A stretch of DNA of 10,792 nt from positions 1 to 10,792 of the forward strand of contig CAKQXG010000065.1 in the NCBI GenBank assembly GCA_934281515.1, given 5' to 3'. The notes under the pieces are model-generated. The model worked only from the letters and a program-made list of their open reading frames with translations. It had not been told where the DNA came from and did no database searches. The stretch is from an uncultured Clostridia bacterium. Its GTDB lineage: Bacteria; Bacillota; Clostridia; Christensenellales; CAG-314. Positions within the stretch are counted from its first letter, which is position 1. Each line of letters begins with the position of its first letter. A program made the translations under genes and the position numbers. Shown piece after piece: positions 1 through 5,839 of the stretch.

Positions 1-377
1 GTCTCCTTGTAGTACACCTCGCATTGCGTTTCGTCGCCAAGGCTTTTGCTGAACTCTGCAAAGGCATGACTGATGTAACTGGCGCGCGGCACGGATATGC
101 TGAACACGGATTTGCCAGATTTGTTTTCGTGGAACATGTCTTCGATTTCGTCTATGTGTCGCAACACGCTTTTGGCTTGTTGTACAAGCAATTCGCCGTC
201 GGGGGTCAGAATAATTCCTTTTGCCGAGCGGTCGAAAATCACGATTCCCAGGTCGCGTTCCAACTCTTTTATGGCGCGACTAAGGTTGGGTTGCGCCACG
301 TACAAGGCTTCGCTTGCCTTGCTTATCGAGCCGTATTTGGCAATTTCCACTGCGTATTTAAGGTGTTGAATATTCAT
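1..377 (-). CDS. LysR-type transcriptional regulator, N-terminal part (runs off the window)
   Basis: Reading the minus strand from the ATG at 377-375 gives about 125 residues with no stop before the edge, so the gene is cut off. The protein begins MNIQHLKYAVEIAKYGSISK and continues with ASEALYVAQPNLSRAIKELE and LGIVIFDRSAKGIILTPDGE. This is the classic LysR-family winged helix-turn-helix (about residues 1-60) followed by the linker helix (about 60-90) and the start of the effector-binding domain. A ribosome binding site AAGGA precedes the ATG on this strand. The missing C-terminal domain would define the ligand, so the effector is unknown. LysR regulators usually control a divergent neighbour and their own gene; the divergent gene here is rex, and the gap between them holds palindromes fitting that arrangement (inference). 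Confidence 0.93.
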   Translation of the reverse strand, partial: MNIQHLKYAVEIAKYGSISKASEALYVAQPNLSRAIKELERDLGIVIFDRSAKGIILTPDGELLVQQAKSVLRHIDEIEDMFHENKSGKSVFSISVPRASYISHAFAEFSKSLGDETQCEVYYKE

Positions 378-416
378 TGTATTGTCCTTATCTTTGAGGT
401 TTGCAATTTCTGTCGA

Positions 417-440
417 TGTAAACAATTTTTACATACGTAT
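417..440. promoter_or_regulatory. Putative operator in the lysR leader, shared with the hydA2 upstream region
   Basis: This 24-bp stretch matches 8747-8770 at 20 of 24 positions, including an identical ACATACGTAT. Its left part is a 19-bp inverted repeat, ATGTAAA-N5-TTTACAT (416-434). It lies downstream of the predicted lysR start site, a typical place for a repressor. The binding protein is unknown; Rex and the LysR protein encoded here are the obvious candidates, but the sequence does not match the usual Rex consensus exactly. Confidence 0.5.
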
Positions 441-488
441 CGACTTTTTTGCCACCTTACTGTATATGTTGTTGCCGTTTACACAATC

Positions 489-517
489 ATTATATCAAAT
501 TTCCCGTAGTAAATCAA
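489..517 (-). promoter_or_regulatory. Probable sigma-A promoter of the LysR gene
   Basis: On the minus strand, TTGATT (517-512) and a perfect TATAAT (494-489) are separated by 17 bases. Transcription would begin near 482 and leave a leader of about 105 bases. The repeated half-site at 492-502 overlaps the -10 box, which would allow autoregulation. Confidence 0.6.
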
Positions 518-533
518 CAAAAATAGCCACTGT

Positions 534-549
534 ATATCAAATTTGATAT
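534..549. promoter_or_regulatory. 16-bp perfect palindrome, with an 11-bp partial copy at 492-502
   Basis: ATATCAAATTTGATAT is a perfect palindrome in the lysR-rex gap. The first 11 bases (ATATCAAATTT) recur in the same orientation at 492-502, overlapping the lysR -10 box. A strong dyad plus a weaker second site at the promoter is the usual layout for LysR-type regulators (recognition site plus activation site). Binding by the adjacent LysR protein is inferred from position. Confidence 0.5.
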
Positions 550-569
550 GTCATATTCAAAAGAAGTAT

Positions 570-598
570 TTGTCTCGATACGATATTATCGATATAAT
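570..598 (+). promoter_or_regulatory. Probable sigma-A promoter of rex
   Basis: TTGTCT (570-575) and a perfect TATAAT (593-598) lie 17 bases apart. Transcription would start near 605, leaving about 45 bases of leader before the rex start codon. The promoter is embedded in the 32-bp near-palindrome at 575-606, so it is probably controlled. Confidence 0.65.
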
Positions 599-606
599 TG
601 TATCGA
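575..606. promoter_or_regulatory. 32-bp near-palindromic operator over the rex promoter
   Basis: Centred at 590/591, 13 of the 16 opposed base pairs are complementary. The outer arms are TCGATAC (575-581) and GTATCGA (600-606), and the core is TATCGATA (587-594), which recurs at 601-608. It covers the spacer, -10 box and start region of the rex promoter, where a repressor would block transcription. An 8-bp half-site, TCGATACG (575-582), also occurs in reverse orientation at 436-443 inside the element shared with hydA2. Which protein binds is not determined. Confidence 0.5.
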
Positions 607-649
607 TAGAACGAAAGCTTCAACAAACAAAAGCAAAATCGGAGGCTAT

Positions 650-1258
650 ATGAACAACGAAAATTTGCCGTTGTCGGTACTGAACAGATTGCCTGCATAC
701 CTTCACTTTGTCAAATACATGTACGACGGCGCGATGGTTTCTTCTGCTGTAATTGCCAAAGCGTTGAGTTTGGGGGAAGTCCAGGTTCGCAAGGACTTGC
801 AAATGGTCAGCGGTGCAGGCAGACCGAAAGTGGGTTATGTCACCGCCGAACTCGTCAGGCATCTGGAAGAATCGCTCGCAGTGTCCACCAAGGTCAATTG
901 TGTGCTTGTCGGCGTGGGGCATCTGGGTAAAGCGTTGCTGTACAACGACGGCTTCGAGGAATACGGTTTGTCTGTAATAGGCGCGTTCGATACCAAGCAG
1001 ATCACATTGCACGACGGGCGCGAAGTGTTACCGCCGGAGCGACTTGCAGAGTTTTGTAAGTCACATGACGTTGCGATAGGTATTGTTACCGTGCCCGAGC
1101 AGGCGGCGCAAACAGTTGCCGACGAACTTGTTTCTGCAGGGGTCAGGGCGATATGGAACTTTGCGCCGACCACGTTAAAGGTGCCGGACAACGTCAAAGT
1201 CAAAAACGAAAATCTTGCTCAATCGTTGGCTGTGCTTGCCGTTCAGGCAGTCAAATAA
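650..1258 (+). CDS. rex: Redox-sensing transcriptional repressor Rex
   Basis: The 202-residue protein has the two-domain Rex architecture. An N-terminal winged helix (about 1-78) includes ALSLGEVQVRKDLQMVSGAG and GRPKVGYVTAEL. A Rossmann domain follows, with the dinucleotide-binding glycine motif GVGHLG at residues 88-93, then GLSVIGAFD and a C-terminal helix that swaps between subunits in known Rex dimers. Rex binds DNA when NAD+ dominates and lets go when NADH rises, derepressing fermentative NADH-recycling genes such as adhE, ldh and hydrogenases. I chose ATG 650 because GGAGG (641-645) stands just before it and the homologous sequence begins there; an upstream in-frame start at 548 lies inside the promoter palindromes. 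The adhE gene follows about 250 bases later and is a likely target (inference). Length is normal for the family. Confidence 0.95.
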   Translation: MNNENLPLSVLNRLPAYLHFVKYMYDGAMVSSAVIAKALSLGEVQVRKDLQMVSGAGRPKVGYVTAELVRHLEESLAVSTKVNCVLVGVGHLGKALLYNDGFEEYGLSVIGAFDTKQITLHDGREVLPPERLAEFCKSHDVAIGIVTVPEQAAQTVADELVSAGVRAIWNFAPTTLKVPDNVKVKNENLAQSLAVLAVQAVK

Positions 1259-1279
1259 ATGTAAATGTTGTCTATGCCG

Positions 1280-1310
1280 CCTGTGCATATACAAACAAAT
1301 GCAAAACAGG
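1280..1310 (+). other. Stem-loop after rex, not a canonical terminator
   Basis: CCTGT (1280-1284) and GCAT (1285-1288) pair with ATGC (1299-1302) and ACAGG (1306-1310), leaving a three-base bulge. No T-run follows, so factor-independent termination is doubtful. It may protect the rex mRNA end or be chance. Apart from this, 1259-1383 shows nothing definite. TTTCGTC-N7-GACGGAA (1361-1381, 6 of 7 pairs) just upstream of the adhE -35 box could be an activator or repressor site. Confidence 0.25.
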
Positions 1311-1383
1311 TCGGTCGGTGTAGCAAAACGGTTGCATTCGGAAAAAAAGCAAGCAAAAATTTTCGTCACTTTACGACGGAAAC

Positions 1384-1412
1384 TTGCCAATATATAAAAT
1401 TTAGTTTATAAT
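1384..1412 (+). promoter_or_regulatory. Strong sigma-A promoter of adhE
   Basis: TTGCCA (1384-1389) and a perfect TATAAT (1407-1412) are separated by 17 bases in an AT-rich tract. Transcription would start near 1419, about 97 bases before the adhE ATG. The dyad TATAAA-N6-TTTATA (1393-1410) overlaps the spacer and -10 box. It could be an operator, but AT-rich dyads arise easily by chance. Confidence 0.7.
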
Positions 1413-1448
1413 ATACGATAGAAACATTCTGTTTTCCGCTCGTGCGGT

Positions 1449-1487
1449 ACGGCATTGACTTGTCGGTGCCGTCGGGAAGAAACCCGA
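1449..1487 (+). other. Structured 5' leader of adhE (two stem-loops)
   Basis: ACGGCA (1449-1454) pairs with TGCCGT (1467-1472) around a 12-base loop. Immediately after, TCGGG (1472-1476) can pair with CCCGA (1483-1487) around AAGAAA; the two stems share only base 1472. The 15 bases at 1459-1473 recur with one change at 5034-5048 in the ferredoxin/hydS leader. I do not recognise a known riboswitch. There is no clear T-run, so control, if any, might act on translation or mRNA stability rather than on termination. Confidence 0.35.
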
Positions 1488-1515
1488 TTGTTTGCTGTCG
1501 ATTACGGAGGTTTGC

Positions 1516-4215
1516 ATGAACACACTTTTGGTAGACAGTGTACAAACTTTGGAAGAAAAAATTGCTCGGGTGCGTGCCGCTCAACAGAAGTACGCCACCT
1601 ACACGCAGGAGCAAGTCGACAAGATTTTTCTTGCCGCCGCACTTGCCGCAAACAAAATGCGTATTCCCCTTGCAAAACAAGCCGTTGCCGAAACGGGCAT
1701 GGGCGTGGTGGAAGATAAGGTTATCAAAAATCACTACGCTTCGGAATACATTTACAACAAGTACCGCGACGCTAAAACTTGCGGCGTAATCGAAGAAAAC
1801 AAAGCCTACGGCATCAGGAAGGTTGCCGAACCTATCGGTCTGGTTGCTGCGGTTATACCTACAACCAACCCGACGTCGACGGCAATATTCAAGACGCTAA
1901 TTTCTCTTAAAACGCGCAACGGCATTATCATCAGTCCGCACCCTCGCGCAAAGCAATCGACCATTGCAGCGGCAAAAGTAGTGCTGGACGCGGCAGTTGC
2001 TGCAGGCGCACCCGAAGAAATCATCGGTTGGATAGATGTGCCTGGCCTCGACATGACCAATCTGTTGATGAGAGAGGCCGACATTATTCTTGCCACGGGC
2101 GGTCCGGGCATGGTGCATGCGGCGTATAGCAGTGGCAAACCGGCACTCGGCGTAGGCGCAGGCAACACTCCTGCCGTAATCGACAGCAGTGCGGACATCA
2201 CCCTTGCAGTCAATAGCATTATCCACAGCAAAACCTTCGACAACGGCATGATTTGCGCTTCCGAGCAATCGGTAATCGTGCTTGCGGACATCTACGACAA
2301 GGTGCGTAAGGAATTTGCCGACAGAGGTTGCTACTTCCTCGACCCTGCCGAAACCGAGCGTGTGCGCAAAACGATTATCATCAACGGCGCACTCAACGCA
2401 CGTATCGTCGGTCAAAGTGCGGCTCGTATTGCCGAGCTTGCTAACGTAAAAGTACCCGATGGTACCAAGATACTTATCGGCGAAGTGACCAGCGTTGACA
2501 TCTCCGAAGAGTTTGCTCACGAAAAGTTGAGTCCCGTGCTTGCCATGTACAAGGCGACCGACATACAGGACGCTTTTGCCAAGGCGGAACACCTGATTGC
2601 CGACGGCGGCTTCGGTCATACTTCGAGCATTTACCTCAACACCGCAACGGAGCAGGACAAACTGCATGAGTTTTACGAACGCATGAAGACTTGCCGCGTG
2701 CTTGTCAACACGCCCTCGTCGCAAGGAGGCATAGGCGACATCTACAACTTTATGCTTACCCCGTCGTTGACCCTCGGTTGCGGCAGTTGGGGAGGCAACT
2801 CCGTCAGCGAAAACGTAGGCGTCAAGCACTTGCTCAACATCAAAACCGTAGCCGAAAGGAGAGAAAATATGTTGTGGTTCCGCACACCGCAAAAGGTGTA
2901 TATCAAAAAGGGTTGCCTGCCCGTCGCGCTTGACGAACTCGGTACTGTCATGCACAAGAAAAAGGCGTTTATAGTTACCGACAGTTTCCTGTACAATCAC
3001 GGTTACACCAAACCTATCGAGGACAAGCTCAATGATATGGGCATTGCACATACTTGCTTCTTCGACGTGGCACCCGATCCTACCCTTGCTTGCGCCAAGG
3101 CAGGCGCCGAACAAATGCGCGCTTTCCAACCCGACGTAATAATTGCACTCGGCGGCGGCTCGGCAATGGACGCCGGCAAAATAATGTGGGTGCTGTACGA
3201 ACACCCCGAAGTTGATTTTATGGACATGGCAATGCGCTTCATGGACATCCGCAAGCGCGTGTACACCTTCCCCAAGATGGGCGAAAAGGCCTACTTTGTG
3301 GCGATACCCACATCGGCAGGTACAGGTTCGGAAGTAACTCCGTTTGCCGTAATTACCGACGAGCAAAGCGGCGTCAAGTACCCTCTTGCCGACTACGAAT
3401 TGTTGCCAAATATGGCAATTGTCGACACCGACTACCACATGAGCGCACCAAAGGGATTGACCGCCGCAAGCGGTATCGACGCGGTAAGTCACTGTCTGGA
3501 AGCCTATGCGTCCATGATGGCAACCGACTACACCGACGGTTTGGCTTTGCGTGCCGTCAAGACGGTGTTCGAGTACCTGCCCCGTGCTTACGAAAACGGT
3601 CAAACCGACGTGGAAGCGCGTGAAAAGATGGCAAATGCGGCTACAATGGCAGGTATGGCGTTTGCAAATGCTTTTTTGGGCGTATGCCACAGCATGGCGC
3701 ATAAACTCGGCGCATTCCATCATATTCCGCACGGCGTTGCCAATGCGTTGATGCTTGACGAGGTTATACGTTTCAATTCTGCCGAAGTCCCTGCCAAAAT
3801 GGGAACCTTCCCGCAGTACGATCATCCGCATACAAAGCGCAGATATGCCGAAGTGGCGGAGTACCTGGGTATAAAAGGCGAAACCGACGACGAAAAGGTG
3901 GAAGGTCTGATTGCGGCAATCGACGATCTCAAAGCGGTAGTGGGCATCAAGCCTACAATTCGCGACTACGTGCCGGACGAGGCCGACTTCCTGGCTCGCC
4001 TCGACGACATGACCGAGCAAGCGTTTGACGATCAATGCACGGGCGCAAATCCGCGTTATCCGTTGATGAGTGAAATCAAGCAAATGTATCTCAATGCCTA
4101 CTACGGGCGCACTTTCCACGAAAAGTCGGTGCCGTCCTCGGGCGTAACGACGGAAGACGACATGCACGACTTCAAACAATCCTACCGCAAACGCAAAAGC
4201 GGTGTAAAGGCTTAA
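1516..4215 (+). CDS. adhE: Bifunctional acetaldehyde-CoA / alcohol dehydrogenase AdhE
   Basis: The enzyme converts acetyl-CoA to acetaldehyde and then ethanol, oxidising two NADH, and is the main ethanol pathway of many anaerobes. The 899-residue protein has the usual two halves. The CoA-acylating aldehyde dehydrogenase (about 1-440) carries the catalytic Cys247 in FDNGMICASEQS. A linker (about 440-455) leads to the iron-dependent alcohol dehydrogenase (about 455-880) with GGGSAMDAGK (546-555), PTSAGTGSEVTPFAVITD, and Asp655, His659, His725 and His739 at the expected iron-binding places in SGIDAVSHCLEAY and CHSMAHKLGAFHHIPHG. These match E. coli AdhE numbering within two residues, so both active sites look intact. 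ATG 1516 is chosen because GGAGG (1506-1510) precedes it; an in-frame ATG at 1492 has no such site. AdhE homologues form filaments (spirosomes). Control by Rex is likely by analogy. Confidence 0.97.
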   Translation: MNTLLVDSVQTLEEKIARVRAAQQKYATYTQEQVDKIFLAAALAANKMRIPLAKQAVAETGMGVVEDKVIKNHYASEYIYNKYRDAKTCGVIEENKAYGIRKVAEPIGLVAAVIPTTNPTSTAIFKTLISLKTRNGIIISPHPRAKQSTIAAAKVVLDAAVAAGAPEEIIGWIDVPGLDMTNLLMREADIILATGGPGMVHAAYSSGKPALGVGAGNTPAVIDSSADITLAVNSIIHSKTFDNGMICASEQSVIVLADIYDKVRKEFADRGCYFLDPAETERVRKTIIINGALNARIVGQSAARIAELANVKVPDGTKILIGEVTSVDISEEFAHEKLSPVLAMYKATDIQDAFAKAEHLIADGGFGHTSSIYLNTATEQDKLHEFYERMKTCRVLVNTPSSQGGIGDIYNFMLTPSLTLGCGSWGGNSVSENVGVKHLLNIKTVAERRENMLWFRTPQKVYIKKGCLPVALDELGTVMHKKKAFIVTDSFLYNHGYTKPIEDKLNDMGIAHTCFFDVAPDPTLACAKAGAEQMRAFQPDVIIALGGGSAMDAGKIMWVLYEHPEVDFMDMAMRFMDIRKRVYTFPKMGEKAYFVAIPTSAGTGSEVTPFAVITDEQSGVKYPLADYELLPNMAIVDTDYHMSAPKGLTAASGIDAVSHCLEAYASMMATDYTDGLALRAVKTVFEYLPRAYENGQTDVEAREKMANAATMAGMAFANAFLGVCHSMAHKLGAFHHIPHGVANALMLDEVIRFNSAEVPAKMGTFPQYDHPHTKRRYAEVAEYLGIKGETDDEKVEGLIAAIDDLKAVVGIKPTIRDYVPDEADFLARLDDMTEQAFDDQCTGANPRYPLMSEIKQMYLNAYYGRTFHEKSVPSSGVTTEDDMHDFKQSYRKRKSGVKA

Positions 4216-4230
4216 GGGAGGTGCGACGCT

Positions 4231-4980
4231 ATGAAACTTGACAGAGTATTGGCTGTACGGAACAACAAAACCGTCTACCGCGACGGCGAAGATTGCATCA
4301 AGGTGTTTGACGGCGACTACGCCAAGGACGATGTTCTTGCCGAAGCTCTCAATCAGGCACGTGTGGAACATACCGGGCTAAACATACCCAAAATCAAGGC
4401 TGTAACAATGATTGACGGCAAATGGGCAATCGTGTCGGAGTACATCAAGGGCAAGACTCTCGATCGTCTTATGACGGAAAACCCCGACAAGAAACACGAC
4501 TATCTTAACATGTTTGTCGACTTGCAAATGCAGGTGCATGCTTGCAGTTGCCCGTTGTTGCCCAAGCTTAAAGACAAGATGAATCGCAAAATTACCCAAG
4601 CCGATCTCGACGCAACTACGAGGTACGATTTGCATACTCGTCTTGAAGGCATGCCCAAGCACAGCAAACTGTGTCACGGCGACTTCAACCCCGGCAACGT
4701 CATCGTTACCGACAGCGGCAAGGCGTACATCATCGACTGGTCGCATGCCACGCAGGGCAACGCTTCCGCCGACGTGGCTCGCACCTATTTGTTGTTTTGG
4801 TTGAACGGCGACATCGACGGCGCAGAAGAGTATCTCGATTTGTTTTGCGCAAAGAGCGGCACTCCCAAGCAGTACGTGCAGAAGTGGATGCCGATAGTGG
4901 CTGCAAGTCAGTCGGTCAAGGGCAATGCCAAGGAAAGAGAGTTTTTGCTCGGATGGGCTAACGTCGTGGACTACCAATAA
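4231..4980 (+). CDS. APH/choline-kinase-fold phosphotransferase-like protein
   Basis: The 249-residue protein shows the small-molecule kinase fold. The N-terminal lobe is about 1-85, with WAIVSEYIKGKTLDRLM resembling the hinge. The catalytic loop is HGDFNPGN (149-156; Asp151 catalytic, Asn156 metal-binding), followed by the metal aspartate in AYIIDWSHA (Asp169) and the helix DVARTYLLFWLNGD. Key residues are present, so it is probably active. No glycine-rich loop of the protein-kinase type is obvious. It resembles the TIGR02172-type group (Fibrobacter paralogous family) of APH-related proteins, whose substrate is unknown to me; antibiotic resistance is unlikely in this setting. GGGAGG (4216-4221) follows the adhE stop directly and the gap is 15 bases, so it is almost certainly co-transcribed with adhE. 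A role in regulating AdhE or opposing the downstream phosphatase is speculation. Confidence 0.8.
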   Translation: MKLDRVLAVRNNKTVYRDGEDCIKVFDGDYAKDDVLAEALNQARVEHTGLNIPKIKAVTMIDGKWAIVSEYIKGKTLDRLMTENPDKKHDYLNMFVDLQMQVHACSCPLLPKLKDKMNRKITQADLDATTRYDLHTRLEGMPKHSKLCHGDFNPGNVIVTDSGKAYIIDWSHATQGNASADVARTYLLFWLNGDIDGAEEYLDLFCAKSGTPKQYVQKWMPIVAASQSVKGNAKEREFLLGWANVVDYQ

Positions 4981-4989
4981 CAACAACTT

Positions 4990-5056
4990 ACCTATGTGGT
5001 CGACCCGACAGGCAACGGGCAATTGTCGCAATGCTTGTCGGCGCCGTCATGTAGGT
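4990..5056 (+). other. Long imperfect hairpin in the leader of the ferredoxin/hydS genes
   Basis: An upper 10-bp helix pairs CCGACAGGCA (5005-5014) with TGCTTGTCGG (5032-5041), with one G-T pair. Below it, an internal loop leads to a lower 11-bp helix of 4990-5000 with 5046-5056, with four G-T pairs. Wobble pairs replacing Watson-Crick pairs favour an RNA structure over a DNA operator. No T-run follows, so it is not a standard terminator; it may be an attenuator, processing site or ligand-sensing leader. No convincing promoter is seen in 4981-5091; TTGTCG (5035-5040) with TACACA (5059-5064) is weak. Read-through from adhE is therefore possible. Confidence 0.5.
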
Positions 5057-5091
5057 GTTACACATACAAACTAAACTAAGGAGTAACAAAA

Positions 5092-5334
5092 ATGGTTAAA
5101 ATCAAAGTGTGTATCGGAAGTTCCTGTCATATCAAGGGTTCGCGCCAGGTGGTGGAAGAATTGCAGTATCTCATTGCCGAAAACAACGTTAAAGACGTTG
5201 TAGAGCTTGGCGGCACCTTCTGCATGGGTCGTTGCCAGGACGGCGTTTGCGTTACGGTAAATGACGAATTCTTCTCCGTATCTCCCGCAATCGTCAAAGA
5301 CTTTTTTGAAAAAGAAGTAATGACGAGGATCTAG
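5092..5334 (+). CDS. Thioredoxin-like [2Fe-2S] ferredoxin (first of a tandem pair)
   Basis: The 80-residue protein has the C-x4-C ... C-x3-C signature of thioredoxin-fold [2Fe-2S] ferredoxins, the family of NuoE, HydC and Aquifex-type Fd: Cys7, Cys12, Cys44 and Cys48, in KVCIGSSCHIKG and GGTFCMGRCQDG. Between them lies the expected helix, VVEELQYLIAENN. It is a cytoplasmic one-electron carrier or a small subunit that docks on a redox enzyme. AAGGAG (5078-5083) sits 8 bases before the ATG. It is followed after 4 bases by a paralogue and then by hydS, so electron exchange with the sensory hydrogenase is the natural suggestion (inference). There is no NuoF-like partner in the window, so a bifurcating complex is not supported here. 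Confidence 0.88.
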   Translation: MVKIKVCIGSSCHIKGSRQVVEELQYLIAENNVKDVVELGGTFCMGRCQDGVCVTVNDEFFSVSPAIVKDFFEKEVMTRI

Positions 5335-5338
5335 CGGC

Positions 5339-5590
5339 ATGCTTATCATATCCATTTGTGTTGGCAGCGCATGCCATATCAAAGGTGCCGAAGACATCGT
5401 CGAATTGTTTCAACGCTATGTTGAAGCCTGCGGACTGGAAGACAAGATTATTCTGCAAGGCTCCTTTTGTCAAGGGCGTTGCAACCGCGAGGGCGTAACC
5501 GTCAGCGTAGGCGACGAAGTCTTTACGGGAATCACCAAGGAAAATTTCAAAGAGTTTTGGAAAGAAACCGTGTTGCCGAGAGTGCAATAG
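5339..5590 (+). CDS. Thioredoxin-like [2Fe-2S] ferredoxin (second of a tandem pair)
   Basis: The 83-residue protein is a clear paralogue of the preceding one. It has Cys7, Cys12, Cys44 and Cys48 at the same positions, in SICVGSACHIKGAEDIVELF and GSFCQGRCNREG, and a similar C-terminal helix ending in a basic tail. It has an additional Cys31. The gap to the first gene is only 4 bases; GAGGAT (5325-5330) lies inside the end of that gene, so translation is probably coupled. The two proteins have diverged well beyond a recent duplication, so they may carry different potentials or dock on different partners. The hydS coding region begins 249 bases later. Confidence 0.88.
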   Translation: MLIISICVGSACHIKGAEDIVELFQRYVEACGLEDKIILQGSFCQGRCNREGVTVSVGDEVFTGITKENFKEFWKETVLPRVQ

Positions 5591-5839
5591 GCGGGTTTTA
5601 GTGTCGATATTCGGTCAACAAAAGACGACCGAAGCGATTTGCGTATACTTTCCGCTGTACCGCACATTCGTAGATCGCATGTGCGGCTGTTGCATTTAGT
5701 TTACGTTGCAAAACCATTTCATCCGAGATTTCAAATACAACAAGCAAGAAGAATTTTTTTTACCATGCAACACTTGCGCTTACTTTGGCCGGGACGTTTG
5801 TCGTTGCAACCTACGTGGTGCAAGTGTGGGAGGATAACC
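5591..5839 (+). other. Structured non-coding leader upstream of hydS
   Basis: Three stems with perfectly paired arms are visible. TTCGGTC (5610-5616) pairs with GACCGAA (5627-5633). CCGCACAT (5660-5667) pairs with ATGTGCGG (5679-5686). ACACTTGC (5770-5777) pairs with GCAAGTGT (5820-5827), enclosing 42 bases; its right arm ends directly against the GGGAGG ribosome binding site (5828-5833) of hydS. A lone TATACT (5644-5649) resembles a -10 box and would start transcription close to the second stem, but no matching -35 is seen. A T-run at 5754-5761 follows no hairpin. The region is open in the hydS frame from 5639, but the translated sequence resembles no protein and lacks a good ribosome binding site. 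Confidence 0.45.

Noticed and set aside
548..649. Upstream in-frame start for rex
   Set aside because: It would translate the promoter and palindromes; GGAGG before ATG 650 and the Rex family N-terminus support the later start.
1492..1515. Earlier ATG for adhE
   Set aside because: No ribosome binding site precedes it, whereas GGAGG precedes ATG 1516.
1897..4371. Open frame of 824 codons on the minus strand, opposite adhE
   Set aside because: It is an antisense shadow of the codon pattern of adhE; the translation resembles no known protein and lacks a proper start context, while the plus strand encodes a complete AdhE.
4231..4980. Aminoglycoside resistance gene
   Set aside because: The kinase fold is shared by many non-resistance enzymes; the setting (behind adhE, no mobile element) and the overall sequence do not support antibiotic modification.
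5639..5839. 67-codon upstream extension of hydS
   Set aside because: The extension does not resemble hydrogenase sequence, contains the leader stems, and GGGAGG directly before ATG 5840 marks the true start.
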